Source: DATIXJ01 sp963714795 (GTDB taxonomy: Bacteria > Bacteroidota > Ignavibacteria > UBA10030 > SZUA-254). Taken from it: a DNA stretch of 64,000 nucleotides. A program made the position numbers and the translations under genes. Of this stretch, positions 32,828 to 42,128 are shown piece by piece; position 1 is the stretch's first letter; the number at the start of each line of letters is the position of its first letter. The notes beneath the pieces were generated by a model that was given only the letters and a program-made list of their open reading frames with translations, was not told where the DNA came from and did no database searches. The stretch spans positions 62,001-126,000 of the forward strand of contig CAVQPS010000006.1 of the NCBI GenBank assembly GCA_963714795.1, read 5' to 3'.

Positions 32828-34933
32828 ATGCCTAGAGTTTATCCACTGGAACGAACACGGAATATCGGTATCATGGCTCACATTGATGCCGGTAAGACGA
32901 CGACAACCGAACGGATCCTTTTTTACACCGGAGTCCTTCATCGGATGGGTGAAGTGCACGATGGTGCCGCAACGATGGATTGGATGGAACAGGAAAAAGA
33001 ACGCGGTATTACGATTACCAGCGCTGCAACGACATGTTTCTGGAATAATCACCGCATCAATATTATCGATACTCCCGGTCACGTCGATTTCACGGTTGAA
33101 GTTGAACGATCACTTCGCGTGCTCGACGGTGCGGTTGCGTTGTTTTGTGCAGTCGGCGGTGTCGAACCTCAATCGGAAACGGTATGGCGGCAGGCCGATA
33201 AATACGGCGTTCCGCGTATCGCGTTTGTGAATAAAATGGATCGCGTCGGAGCGGATTTCTTCAACGTTATCTCATATGATGAAAACGCGCCTCGGTGCAA
33301 ATGCCGTTCCCGTTCAGATCCCGGTCGGTGAAGGAGATATGTTCACCGGATTTATCGATCTTATTACCATGAAGGCAATCATATTCAATGAAGGAAATGC
33401 CGGCATGACATGGGATGATATGGAAATTCCTCAAGACCTGCAGAAGACAGCGCAAGGAATATCGGACCAAAATGCTGGAAGCAGTTTCCGATGAGGATGA
33501 TACTCTTCTTGAAAAATATCTCGAAGGGAAAGAAATTTCTCCCGCGGAAATTAAAGTTGTTCTCCGGCGTGCTGCATTAAAAGTCGAGCATCGTTCCGGT
33601 ATTGTGCGGTTCATCATTTAAAAATAAAGGCGTGCAAGCATTGCTTGATTCCGTTATTGATTTTTTACCGTCACCGCTTGATGCCATCGGCGGTGAGATA
33701 ACCGGTCATCATGAAAACATGAAAGATCATATCGTTCGCAAAGTGAGCGACAAAGAAAAATTCACGGCGCTTGCCTTTAAAATTATGACTGATCCGTATG
33801 TCGGCAGACTGACCTTTTTCCGTGTGTATTCCGGTATGGTGAGTGCAGGATCATACGTCTACAATTCGACATCCGGAAAGAAAGAACGTATCGGACGATT
33901 ACTCCGTATGCATGCGAATCATCGTGAAGATATCGACGAAGCATTTACCGGCGATATTTGTGCCGTTGTCGGATTGAAAAATACCCGTACCGGCGATACA
34001 CTCTGTGATGAAAGCGATCCGATTATTCTTGAAAGAATGATATTTCCGGATCCCGTTATATCCGTTGCCATCGAACCTAAAACGAAAGCCGATCAGGAAA
34101 AAATGGGCGAGTCGCTTGCAAAGCTTTCGGAAGAAGACCCGACATTCAAAGTTTCGACAAACGAAGAAACCGGTCAGACCATCATCAGCGGTATGGGCGA
34201 GTTGCATCTCGAGATTATTATCGACCGCATGAAGCGCGAATTCAAGGTTGAAGCGAATGTGGGTAAACCGCAGGTCGCGTATAAGGAAACGATCCGGAAG
34301 AAAGTTGAACAGGAAGGAAAATTTGTCCGTCAATCGGGCGGCCGCGGTCAGTTCGGACATGTCTGGATTACGGTTGAACCGAATGAAAAAGGAAAAGGAT
34401 ACGAATTCGAAAACGCGATCGTCGGCGGATCGATTCCGAAGGAATATATCAATCCGGTTTCGGAAGGAATCCAGGAAGCGATGCGGAACGGCGTTCTTGC
34501 CGGTTATCCTGTCGAAGATATAAAGATCAGTTTGTTCGACGGATCGTATCATGATGTTGATTCATCCGAAATGGCATTCAAGATTGCCGGTTCGATTGCA
34601 TTCAAAGAAGCGGCTCGTAAAGCGCATCCCGTTTTGCTCGAACCGATCATGGAAGTTGAAGTCGTGACACCCGAAGAATATATGGGTGATGTCATGGGCG
34701 ATTTAAGTTCACGCCGCGGCAAGATCGAAGGATTAACCTCACGGAAAGATGCTCAGGTCATTAAGGCAAGAGTTCCTCTTTCCGATATGTTCGGGTATTC
34801 CACACAGCTCCGGTCGATGACACAGGGTCGCGCCATTTACTCGATGCAGTTTGCATTCTACGAAGAAGTGCCGCAAAGCATTTCCGATCAAATAATTGAA
34901 AAAGTCAAAGGTAAAGAAGCGGTTACCGCATAA
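32828..34933 (+). CDS. fusA: elongation factor G, interrupted by three single-base (+1) frameshifts
   Basis: EF-G drives translocation. G1 (A-H-I-D-A-G-K-T-T), G3 (D-T-P-G-H-V-D-F) and G4 (N-K-M-D) are present, and domains II-V follow in order. The reading frame is broken at about 33275 (S then M-M-K-T-R-L), 33453 (A then K-E-Y-R) and 33592 (H then V-P-V-L-C-G). At each point one extra base moves the conserved sequence to the next frame. Removing three bases gives 700 residues, the normal length. As fusA is essential and no second copy is visible, I favour local sequence error over a true pseudogene; +1 recoding cannot be excluded. The longest intact piece is 33602-34933. Confidence 0.92.
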
Positions 34934-34983
34934 CAACAAATTGAACAATACGTCATACTCTCAGCTATAAGGAGATCTGCACA

Positions 34984-36195
34984 ATGGCAAAAGAAAAATT
35001 CAACCGGGATAAACCCCACGTCAACGTTGGCACCATCGGTCATATCGATCATGGCAAGACAACACTTACTGCCGCCATCACCATGGTGCTGGCCAAAAAA
35101 GGATGGGCGTCTATTCGTACGTTTGATAGTATCGATAACGCTCCCGAAGAGCGCGAACGCGGAATCACGATCGCCGTTGCGCACGTCGAATATGCAACCG
35201 ACAAGCGCCACTACGCGCACGTCGATTGCCCGGGTCATGCCGACTATATCAAAAACATGATCACCGGTGCCGCACAAATGGACGGTGCGATTCTGGTCGT
35301 TGCCGCCAATGACGGACCGATGCCGCAGACCCGCGAGCATATTCTTCTTGCCCGTCAGGTCGGCGTTCCCCGGATCGTGGTCTTCATGAACAAAGTCGAT
35401 ATGGTCGACGATCCCGAATTGATCGAATTGGTGGAAATGGAACTCCGCGACTTGCTGAAGAAATATGAATTCCCCGGCGATGAAATTCCCATTGTGAAGG
35501 GAAGCGCGTTGAAAGCAATGGAACGTGCTCTTGCTCCCGATTCCAAAATTGACGATCCGGCATTCAAACCTATTTTTGAATTGATGGAAGCAGTCGATTC
35601 ATACATCCCGCTTCCGAAACGCGACGTCGATAAGCCGTTCTTAATGCCTATCGAGGATGTGTTTTCCATTACCGGCCGCGGTACGGTCGGCACGGGTCGG
35701 GTGGAGCGCGGTAAAGCGAAAGTCGGAGACGAAGTGGAAGTCATCGGTCTCGGAGCGCACAAGAAAACTGTTATTACCGGCGCCGAAATGTTCCGAAAAG
35801 AACTCGACGAAGTACGGGCAGGCGATAACGCCGGCATTTTACTCCGTGGTATCGAAAAGAACGAACTCGAGCGCGGAATGGTTGTTGCAAAACCTGGAAG
35901 CATAACACCTCATAAAAAATTTAATGCTCAGGTGTATGTGTTGAAAAAAGAAGAAGGCGGCCGCCATACTCCGTTCTTTAACGGGTATCGTCCGCAATTT
36001 TATTTCCGAACAACCGACGTAACCGGAGTTGCAACGCTTCCCGGCGGTACGGAAATGGTGATGCCGGGCGATAACGTCGACAATCTGCTCGTCGAATTGA
36101 TTGCACCGATCGCCATGGAAGAAGGATTACGGTTTGCAATACGCGAAGGCGGACACACCGTCGGCGCAGGAGTTGTCACGAAGATCATTGAATAA
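34984..36195 (+). CDS. tuf: elongation factor Tu
   Basis: This is an intact 403-residue EF-Tu. The G1 motif is G-H-I-D-H-G-K-T-T, switch II is D-C-P-G-H-A-D-Y, G4 is N-K-V-D, and the domain II/III sequences are normal. It delivers aminoacyl-tRNA to the ribosome. AAGGAG stands before the ATG. This is the only tuf in the window; none is present in the tRNA-secE operon where a second copy often lies. Confidence 0.98.
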   Translation: MAKEKFNRDKPHVNVGTIGHIDHGKTTLTAAITMVLAKKGWASIRTFDSIDNAPEERERGITIAVAHVEYATDKRHYAHVDCPGHADYIKNMITGAAQMDGAILVVAANDGPMPQTREHILLARQVGVPRIVVFMNKVDMVDDPELIELVEMELRDLLKKYEFPGDEIPIVKGSALKAMERALAPDSKIDDPAFKPIFELMEAVDSYIPLPKRDVDKPFLMPIEDVFSITGRGTVGTGRVERGKAKVGDEVEVIGLGAHKKTVITGAEMFRKELDEVRAGDNAGILLRGIEKNELERGMVVAKPGSITPHKKFNAQVYVLKKEEGGRHTPFFNGYRPQFYFRTTDVTGVATLPGGTEMVMPGDNVDNLLVELIAPIAMEEGLRFAIREGGHTVGAGVVTKIIE

Positions 36196-36223
36196 TTTTC
36201 GTTAAATGTAAGGAACGCATTCT

Positions 36224-36532
36224 GTGGCCGGACAAAAGATACGTATCAAGCTGAAGTCGTATGATCATGCGCTGATTGACAAATCGGCGGAGAAAATCAT
36301 CAAGACAGTCAAGTCTACCGGGGCGATCGTATCCGGTCCGATTCCTTTGCCAACGAAGCGTACACTGTACACTGTTTTGCGCTCCCCCAATGTTGATAAG
36401 AAATCGCGTGAACAGTTTGAAATGCGGTCCCATAAGCGCCTAATCGACATTCTCAATTCGTCCAACAAGACGGTTGATTCGTTGATGAAGCTTGAGCTTC
36501 CCGCTGGCGTCGATGTGGAGATAAAAGTCTAA
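36224..36532 (+). CDS. rpsJ: 30S ribosomal protein S10
   Basis: The 102-residue S10 begins at GTG with AAGGA upstream. I-R-I-K-L-K-S-Y-D-H at the start and P-L-P-T-K-R-T-L-Y-T in the long loop are diagnostic. It also serves as NusE in antitermination. First gene of the S10 operon, 28 bases after tuf. Confidence 0.97.
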   Translation: MAGQKIRIKLKSYDHALIDKSAEKIIKTVKSTGAIVSGPIPLPTKRTLYTVLRSPNVDKKSREQFEMRSHKRLIDILNSSNKTVDSLMKLELPAGVDVEIKV

Positions 36533-36620
36533 CGACTTCTTTTCCATAGTATAATAAAATATCCCGGATCGTTTGTGTCCGGCGATGAAGTGATTTATTT
36601 ATTTCAGAGAAGAAATAAAG

Positions 36621-37247
36621 ATGAAGGGTATTCTCGGTAAAAAAATAGGCATGACAAGCATCTTTGACGACAAGGGTGAATCTATTCCTTGTACCGTCAT
36701 TGAAGCCGGTCCGTGTCTCATAACGCAAATTAAAACCAAAGAAAAAGACGGCTACGAAGCGCTTCAAATTGGTTTTAGTGATGCAAAAGAACGTGTCGTC
36801 AATAAGCCGATGACAGGGCACTTCAAAAAAGCCGGCGTCGCGCCGAAAAAAGTCGTGCTCGAATTCCGCGGCTTCGACGTGACGCAGTTTCAGGTCGGTG
36901 CGGAAATAAAAATCGACTCGCTGTTTGCGAAGGGCGATATCGTGTCCGTTGCCGGCAAATCGAAAGGACGCGGCTTCCAGGGCGTTATGAAGCGCCATCA
37001 TTTCGGCGGCGGCCTGCGAACACACGGTCAGAGCGACCGCGAGCGTGCACCGGGTTCTATCGGCTCCAGCTCGTATCCCTCCCGCGTTTTTAAGGGAATG
37101 CGGATGGCCGGTCGTATGGGCGGTGAGCGCGTGACGGTGAAAAACCTTCGCATTGTTCAGGTGATTCCGGAATCGAATATTCTTCTTGTCAGTGGTTCTG
37201 TTCCCGGTCACATTAATAGTTATGTCGAGATTCAAAAAGAAGAATAA
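36621..37247 (+). CDS. rplC: 50S ribosomal protein L3
   Basis: The 208-residue L3 shows the N-terminal I-L-G-K-K-I-G-M-T-S-I-F and the loop reaching the peptidyl-transferase centre, with G-L-R-T-H-G-Q-S-D-R-E-R-A-P-G-S. It is one of the first proteins to assemble on 23S rRNA. Confidence 0.97.
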   Translation: MKGILGKKIGMTSIFDDKGESIPCTVIEAGPCLITQIKTKEKDGYEALQIGFSDAKERVVNKPMTGHFKKAGVAPKKVVLEFRGFDVTQFQVGAEIKIDSLFAKGDIVSVAGKSKGRGFQGVMKRHHFGGGLRTHGQSDRERAPGSIGSSSYPSRVFKGMRMAGRMGGERVTVKNLRIVQVIPESNILLVSGSVPGHINSYVEIQKEE

Positions 37248-37262
37248 TTCTTTAGAGCGAAT

Positions 37263-37889
37263 ATGGAACTGGAAGTTTTTAAAAAAGATGGAACAAAGTC
37301 CGGCGAGAAAGTAAAACTCTCTCCGGAAATTTTTGAGATTACGCCGAACGATCATGCTATTTATCAGGCGGTGACGGTGTATCTTGCCAATCAGCGGCAG
37401 GGTACTTCCAAGACCAAAACGTACGGCGAAGTACAGGGCAGCGGCAAAAAACTCTGGAAACAGAAACACACCGGCCGGGCGCGTATCGGTGCAGTCCGTT
37501 CACCGTTGTGGAAAGGCGGCGGAACAATTTTTGGTCCGAAGCCGCGTGATTATTCATCGACGTTGCCGAAGCAAATCCGGCAGATTGCAAGAAAATCTGC
37601 ATTGAGTTATAAAGCGAAAGATGCAGCAATCAAAGTCGTTGAAGATTTTTCATTCGATCAACCGAAAACAAAAGATATCGCGGCTATCCTGAAAGCGCTT
37701 GAGCTTTCCGGACGCAAAACGTTGATGCTCGTTGCCGGTACCGATCTCTCGTTGTGGAAATCGGGGCGCAATATCCCGAGATTGAATGTTCTCGAAGCCG
37801 CAAAAGCTTCGACCTATGAAATTCTGAATAATCAGATTCTTTTGATTCAAAAAAGTGCAGTTGAAGTACTTGAAAAAACATTTCATTGA
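37263..37889 (+). CDS. rplD: 50S ribosomal protein L4
   Basis: The 208-residue L4 has the long exit-tunnel loop (about residues 45-100: T-K-T-Y-G-E-V-Q-G-S-G-K-K and R-S-P-L-W-K-G-G-G-T-I-F-G-P). It lines the tunnel constriction together with L22. In some bacteria L4 represses this operon. Confidence 0.97.
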   Translation: MELEVFKKDGTKSGEKVKLSPEIFEITPNDHAIYQAVTVYLANQRQGTSKTKTYGEVQGSGKKLWKQKHTGRARIGAVRSPLWKGGGTIFGPKPRDYSSTLPKQIRQIARKSALSYKAKDAAIKVVEDFSFDQPKTKDIAAILKALELSGRKTLMLVAGTDLSLWKSGRNIPRLNVLEAAKASTYEILNNQILLIQKSAVEVLEKTFH

Positions 37890-37895
37890 GATCGT

Positions 37896-38186
37896 ATGAC
37901 CGGTATTATCTATCGTCCTTTAGTGACGGAAAAAATTTCTAATCTGCAGGAAAAAGGGATCTATGCTTTTGAAGTAGACCCGAACGCGAATAAAATCGAC
38001 ATTGCGAAAGCAATCGAAAAGAAATTCAATGTTACTGTTGAAAATGTCCGGACGATGAATTTGAAGGGAAAGACCAAAGTTCAGATGACCCGTCGCGGCA
38101 GATTTACGGGGAAGACGTCTCATTATAAAAAAGCAATCATAACATTAAAAGAGGGCGATAAAATCGACCTCTTTGCAAATGTGTAA
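37896..38186 (+). CDS. rplW: 50S ribosomal protein L23
   Basis: The 96-residue L23 sits at the tunnel exit and docks trigger factor and SRP. R-P-L-V-T-E-K-I-S begins the protein, and the extended loop carries K-T-K-V-Q-M-T-R-R-G-R. It follows rplD by 6 bases. Confidence 0.96.
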   Translation: MTGIIYRPLVTEKISNLQEKGIYAFEVDPNANKIDIAKAIEKKFNVTVENVRTMNLKGKTKVQMTRRGRFTGKTSHYKKAIITLKEGDKIDLFANV

Positions 38187-38213
38187 CAGCACGACCGACG
38201 AAAGAAAAAAATT

Positions 38214-39041
38214 ATGGCGCTTCGCTCCTTAAAACCTAATACTCCCGGAACACGCTGGATGACTATTCCGACGTTCGAGGAGATTACGAAATCGAAGCCC
38301 GAACGTTCCTTGATCGAACCGCTGAAGAAAAGCGGCGGAAGAAACACGAACGGGCATATTACCTCGCGTCATCGCGGCGGTGGACACAAACGATTTTATC
38401 GTGTCATTGATTTCAAACGCGGAAAACGCGGCATCGATGCGAAAGTGATTGCCATCGAATACGATCCGAATCGCTCAGCCCGCATCGCGCTTCTTCAATA
38501 TAAAGATGGCGAGAAAAGTTACATCATTGCACCGGATGGACTGAAAGTCGGTGAAATTATTATTGCCGGACCGCAAGCGGATATTAAAGTCGGTAATGCA
38601 ATGCCGCTCTCCAATATTCCGGTCGGCACGTTCGTTCATAACGTTGAACTTCGTGCAGGAAAAGGCGGGCAGGTCGGACGCAGTGCAGGATCATCGATTC
38701 AGTTGATGGCAAAAGAAGGAAAATTTGTCCAGCTCCGGATGCCTTCGGGAGAAGTACGGAACATTCCGTTCGAATGTTATGCGACGATCGGTATGGTGAG
38801 CAACCCGGATCATGAGAATGTCAGTGTCGGTAAAGCGGGTCGATCACGGTGGCTGGGTATTCGTCCGCAATCCCGCGGTGTCGTACAAAACCCGGTCGAT
38901 CATCCGCATGGCGGCGGTGAAGGAAAATCGCCGCAAGGAAATCCCCATCCCGTTTCGCCGTGGGGATGGCATACTAAAGGAAAGAAAACGCGTCATCATA
39001 AATTGAAATCAAATAAATTCATCGTCAAACGTCGAAAATAA
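38214..39041 (+). CDS. rplB: 50S ribosomal protein L2
   Basis: The 275-residue L2 contacts the peptidyl-transferase centre. The central G-R-N-T-N-G-H-I-T-S-R-H-R-G-G-G-H and the C-terminal D-H-P-H-G-G-G-E-G motif, with its conserved His, are intact. Confidence 0.98.
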   Translation: MALRSLKPNTPGTRWMTIPTFEEITKSKPERSLIEPLKKSGGRNTNGHITSRHRGGGHKRFYRVIDFKRGKRGIDAKVIAIEYDPNRSARIALLQYKDGEKSYIIAPDGLKVGEIIIAGPQADIKVGNAMPLSNIPVGTFVHNVELRAGKGGQVGRSAGSSIQLMAKEGKFVQLRMPSGEVRNIPFECYATIGMVSNPDHENVSVGKAGRSRWLGIRPQSRGVVQNPVDHPHGGGEGKSPQGNPHPVSPWGWHTKGKKTRHHKLKSNKFIVKRRK

Positions 39042-39060
39042 TTTCTACCAGAGTTACGAT

Positions 39061-39354
39061 ATGAGTCGTTCATTAAAAAAAGGTCCGTACGTCGATACAA
39101 AGCTTGCTCAAAAAGTGGAAGCGATGACGAAGTCCGGACAGAAGAAGGTTATCAAAACGTGGTCGCGATCGTCGACCATCACACCCGATTTTGTCGGCCA
39201 CACGTTGGCAGTGCATAACGGGAATAAATTCATTCCGGTGTACGTTCATGAAGGAATGGTCGGGCACAAGCTTGGTGAATTTGCCCCGACACGGATCTTC
39301 CGGACACACCCGGGGTTGAAGAGTGAAACGACAACGACGACGGAAGGTGCATGA
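39061..39354 (+). CDS. rpsS: 30S ribosomal protein S19
   Basis: The 97-residue S19 of the 30S head begins M-S-R-S-L-K-K-G-P-Y-V-D and includes T-W-S-R-S-S-T-I-T-P-D-F-V-G. Its stop codon overlaps the start of rplV (ATGA), a coupling arrangement. Confidence 0.97.
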   Translation: MSRSLKKGPYVDTKLAQKVEAMTKSGQKKVIKTWSRSSTITPDFVGHTLAVHNGNKFIPVYVHEGMVGHKLGEFAPTRIFRTHPGLKSETTTTTEGA

Positions 39355-39776
39355 GCATGTTAGAAGGTCGGGCAATTAACCGGTATATCAATTCATCGCC
39401 CCGCAAGATGCGGCTGGTGATCGATCTCATTCGCGGAAAATCGATTCCGCAGGCGCTGGATATTCTTCACTTTTCTCCCAAACATGCATCACGTGTTGCG
39501 GAAAAAGTGTTGCGTTCAGCGATTCATAATTTGCAGAACAAAGACGACGCCGGTCGCACGGAAATGGAGACCATGTTCGTGAAAGAAGTGTTTGTCGATG
39601 GCGGACCGGGGATGAAGCGTATGTTACCGGCACCGATGGGAAGAGCGTACCGGATCGTCAAACGGTCCAATCACCTGACGATTGTGGTTGCACAACATCC
39701 GCAAAAAGTGAAAAAAGTCGTTGCGGCAAAACCAAAAGAACAATCGAAGAAAACTTCAACAAAAGAAAAAGAATAG
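39351..39776 (+). CDS. rplV: 50S ribosomal protein L22
   Basis: The 141-residue L22 lines the exit tunnel. Family sequences are S-P-R-K-M-R-L-V-I-D-L-I-R-G-K and the tunnel hairpin G-P-G-M-K-R-M-L-P-A-P-M-G-R-A. The last 25 residues are a Lys-rich tail. The first ATG overlaps the rpsS stop; a second ATG two codons on (39357) could serve as well. Confidence 0.96.
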   Translation: MSMLEGRAINRYINSSPRKMRLVIDLIRGKSIPQALDILHFSPKHASRVAEKVLRSAIHNLQNKDDAGRTEMETMFVKEVFVDGGPGMKRMLPAPMGRAYRIVKRSNHLTIVVAQHPQKVKKVVAAKPKEQSKKTSTKEKE

Positions 39777-39785
39777 GAGCATTTT

Positions 39786-40433
39786 TTGGGACAAAAAGTT
39801 CATCCAGTCGGTTTTCGTCTTGGCATCCTTCGCACGTGGGATTCCAATTGGTATGACGAAAAAGACTTTGCCGGAAAACTCCAGGAAGATCTGAAAGTTC
39901 GGCAGTATATTCAGAATCGTTTGAAGAAAGCGGGCATCTCGCGCATTCTTATCGATCGAACACCGAAGCGTGCAGTGATTACCATTCACACGTCGCGGCC
40001 CGGTATCGTTATCGGCCGGAGTGGAAAGGAAATTACCCAACTGGAAGAAGAATTGAAACAGATTACGAACAAGGAAGTTAAAATTTTAATTCATGAAATT
40101 AAGCGTCCCGAACTCGACAGTTATCTTCTGGCGGAAAACATCGCCGGTCAGCTCCAGGGACGTATGTCGTTTCGTCGTGCAATGAAAATGGGAATTACAT
40201 CTGCCATGCGGATGGGTGCCGAAGGGGTTCGTGTGATGTGCGGCGGCCGGCTCGGCGGTGCGGAAATTGCCCGCTCGGAACAATATAAAGAGGGACGTAT
40301 TCCTCTTCATACGCTTCGTGCCGATATCGATTATGCCCAGGCAACAGCAATGACCATTTACGGAACGATCGGCGTGAAAGTGTGGATTTGTCGCGGCGAA
40401 GTTCTGGATCGTACTGCATCAACAAAGCAATAA
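39786..40433 (+). CDS. rpsC: 30S ribosomal protein S3
   Basis: The 215-residue S3 starts at TTG (G-Q-K-V-H-P-V-G-F-R-L-G-I follows) with AGGAG upstream. A KH domain carries the G-R-S-G-K-E motif, and a C-terminal domain with G-V-R-V-M-C-G-G-R-L-G-G-A-E follows. It forms the mRNA entry site and its helicase activity. Confidence 0.97.
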   Translation: MGQKVHPVGFRLGILRTWDSNWYDEKDFAGKLQEDLKVRQYIQNRLKKAGISRILIDRTPKRAVITIHTSRPGIVIGRSGKEITQLEEELKQITNKEVKILIHEIKRPELDSYLLAENIAGQLQGRMSFRRAMKMGITSAMRMGAEGVRVMCGGRLGGAEIARSEQYKEGRIPLHTLRADIDYAQATAMTIYGTIGVKVWICRGEVLDRTASTKQ

Positions 40434-40445
40434 ACAGAGTATCGT

Positions 40446-40868
40446 ATGTTACTACCGAAAAGAGTAAAATATAGAAAAGCCCAGCGCGGCCGGATGAGAG
40501 GAAAAGCCTCCCGTGGTTACAGTGTCGCGTTCGGTGATTTTGGGTTGAAAGCCATGGAACCGGGCTGGATTACACAACGGCAAATTGAAGCTGCCCGCGT
40601 TGCCCTGACGCGTCTGATGAAGCGTGAAGGAAAAGTTTGGATCCGTATTTTTCCGGATAAACCGGTGACTAAAAAACCGGCCGAGACCCGTATGGGTAGC
40701 GGAAAAGGCGTACCCGAATTCTGGGTTGCCGTCGTTCGTCCGGGAACAATTATGTTCGAACTCGGCGGCATCAATAAAGCGGTTGCGACGGAAGCGATGG
40801 ATCTGGCGTCACACAAACTTCCGATTAAAACGAGAATGGTTGTACGACCCGCGTATCAAGCAGGATAA
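40446..40868 (+). CDS. rplP: 50S ribosomal protein L16
   Basis: The 140-residue L16 helps position tRNA. L-P-K-R-V-K-Y-R-K-A-Q-R-G-R-M-R-G and R-M-G-S-G-K-G-V-P-E-F-W-V-A are typical. Standard position between rpsC and rpmC. Confidence 0.97.
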   Translation: MLLPKRVKYRKAQRGRMRGKASRGYSVAFGDFGLKAMEPGWITQRQIEAARVALTRLMKREGKVWIRIFPDKPVTKKPAETRMGSGKGVPEFWVAVVRPGTIMFELGGINKAVATEAMDLASHKLPIKTRMVVRPAYQAG

Positions 40869-40885
40869 CAACGAGAACGACTATT

Positions 40886-41101
40886 ATGAAAATTATCGAA
40901 CTACGGGAATTGCCTGAAAACGAATTGCGGAAACGCATCAAGGACGAAGAAGAAAATCTTGTTCATCTGAAATTTCAGAAAGCAACGAGCCAGCTCGAAA
41001 GTCCGATACGGATTCGCACCGTCCGCAGGGATATCGCCCGTTTGAAAACAGTGCTTCGTGAACGTGAACTCAAAGCGGCGACCGTTGCCGCAGCGAAGTA
41101 A
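40886..41101 (+). CDS. rpmC: 50S ribosomal protein L29
   Basis: The 71-residue helical L29 at the tunnel exit reads L-R-E-L-P-E-N-E-L at the start and then F-Q-K-A-T-S-Q-L-E-S-P-I-R-I-R. It overlaps no neighbour; rpsQ follows after 22 bases. Confidence 0.95.
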   Translation: MKIIELRELPENELRKRIKDEEENLVHLKFQKATSQLESPIRIRTVRRDIARLKTVLRERELKAATVAAAK

Positions 41102-41123
41102 TCAGAAAGGAATATGAACCGGT

Positions 41124-41384
41124 ATGACTGAACGGCCAACACGGCGTAAAGTACGGCAGGGAAAAGTTGTGAGCAACAAGATGCAGAAAAGCATCGTTGT
41201 CGCGATCGAACGTCGCGTTGCTCATCCGATTTATAAAAAATATTTTACCAGAACGACGAACCTGATGGCTCATGATGAAAAGCAGGAAGCTGGCATCGGC
41301 GATGTTGTTCGGATTATGGAAACGCGGCCGCTGAGCAAACGCAAACGGTGGCGTCTGTTGCAAATTGTGGAAAAAGCAAAATAA
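41124..41384 (+). CDS. rpsQ: 30S ribosomal protein S17
   Basis: The 86-residue OB-fold S17 contains R-K-V-R-Q-G-K-V-V-S-N-K-M-Q-K-S and, later, G-D-V-V-R-I-M-E-T-R-P-L-S-K. It is an early assembly protein binding the 5' domain of 16S rRNA. Confidence 0.96.
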   Translation: MTERPTRRKVRQGKVVSNKMQKSIVVAIERRVAHPIYKKYFTRTTNLMAHDEKQEAGIGDVVRIMETRPLSKRKRWRLLQIVEKAK

Positions 41385-41402
41385 CTTGAAGAATAATGAC
41401 TT

Positions 41403-41771
41403 ATGATTCAGGAAGAAACAAATCTGGTGGTTGCCGATAATTCGGGTGCAAAAAAAATACGCTGCATCCGCGTGCTCGGCGGTCATGACCGACGGTACGC
41501 CGGAGTAGGGGATTTGATCGTTGTTTCGGTCAAGAGCGCCATTCCCGGAGCCGGTGTGAAAAAAGGCGAGGTATCTCATGCCGTCGTCGTGCGAACTGCG
41601 AAAGAGACCAAACGAAAAGACGGATCCTTTATCCGCTTCGATGAAAATGCAGCCGTTCTCCTGAACGCTCAGGGCGAACCCCGCGGAACCCGAATTTTTG
41701 GTCCGGTTGCCCGTGAGTTACGTGACAAAAATTATATGAAAATTATTTCTCTCGCACCGGAAGTCCTTTAA
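41403..41771 (+). CDS. rplN: 50S ribosomal protein L14
   Basis: The 122-residue L14 starts I-Q-E-E-T-N-L-V-V-A-D-N-S-G-A-K. Its core contains G-D-L-I-V-V-S-V-K-S-A-I-P and F-D-E-N-A-A-V-L-L. It forms an intersubunit bridge and is the site where RsfS binds. First gene of the spc part. Confidence 0.97.
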   Translation: MIQEETNLVVADNSGAKKIRCIRVLGGHDRRYAGVGDLIVVSVKSAIPGAGVKKGEVSHAVVVRTAKETKRKDGSFIRFDENAAVLLNAQGEPRGTRIFGPVARELRDKNYMKIISLAPEVL

Positions 41772-41789
41772 TGTTTATCGGATACGATT

Positions 41790-42113
41790 ATGAAAATTCA
41801 TAAAAATGATACTGTGATGGTTGTTGCCGGCAATGCACGCGGAAAAACCGGCAAGGTCCTGAAAATGTTCCGTGATGACCGTCGCGTGATCGTCGAAGGT
41901 GTCAATATTATTAAGCGCCATTCGCGGCCGTCACAGAAAAATCCGCAGGGCGGCATCGTACAAAAAGAAGCCTCAATCAACGCGGCAAACGTGATGGTCA
42001 TTTGTCCGAAATGCAATAAGCCGTCGCGTGTCGGACGAAAACCGGTGACCGATTCGACCACGGGCCGCAAGCATATGATGCGCATCTGCCGTAACTGTGA
42101 AGAAATGTTTTAA
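41790..42113 (+). CDS. rplX: 50S ribosomal protein L24 with a CxxC-CxxC C-terminus
   Basis: The 107-residue L24 has the KOW motif near the start (D-T-V-M-V-V-A-G-N-A-R-G-K-T-G-K-V). Two Cys pairs, C-P-K-C and C-R-N-C, lie in the C-terminal half and could hold zinc. It starts assembly of the 50S subunit. Confidence 0.96.
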   Translation: MKIHKNDTVMVVAGNARGKTGKVLKMFRDDRRVIVEGVNIIKRHSRPSQKNPQGGIVQKEASINAANVMVICPKCNKPSRVGRKPVTDSTTGRKHMMRICRNCEEMF

Positions 42114-42128
42114 TCGAAAGTATATCGC

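Noticed and set aside
32828..33331. The fusA pieces as separate genes
   Set aside because: The pieces abut in EF-G order and join into one normal-length protein when three single bases are removed.
33275..33592. RF2-style programmed frameshifting in fusA
   Set aside because: None of the three sites has an in-frame stop directly at the shift, an upstream Shine-Dalgarno-like stimulator, or a shared slippery codon.
36453..37469. A 338-codon open frame on the minus strand
   Set aside because: It lies exactly opposite rplC and the start of rplD and reads as a low-complexity mirror of them, with no recognisable domain.
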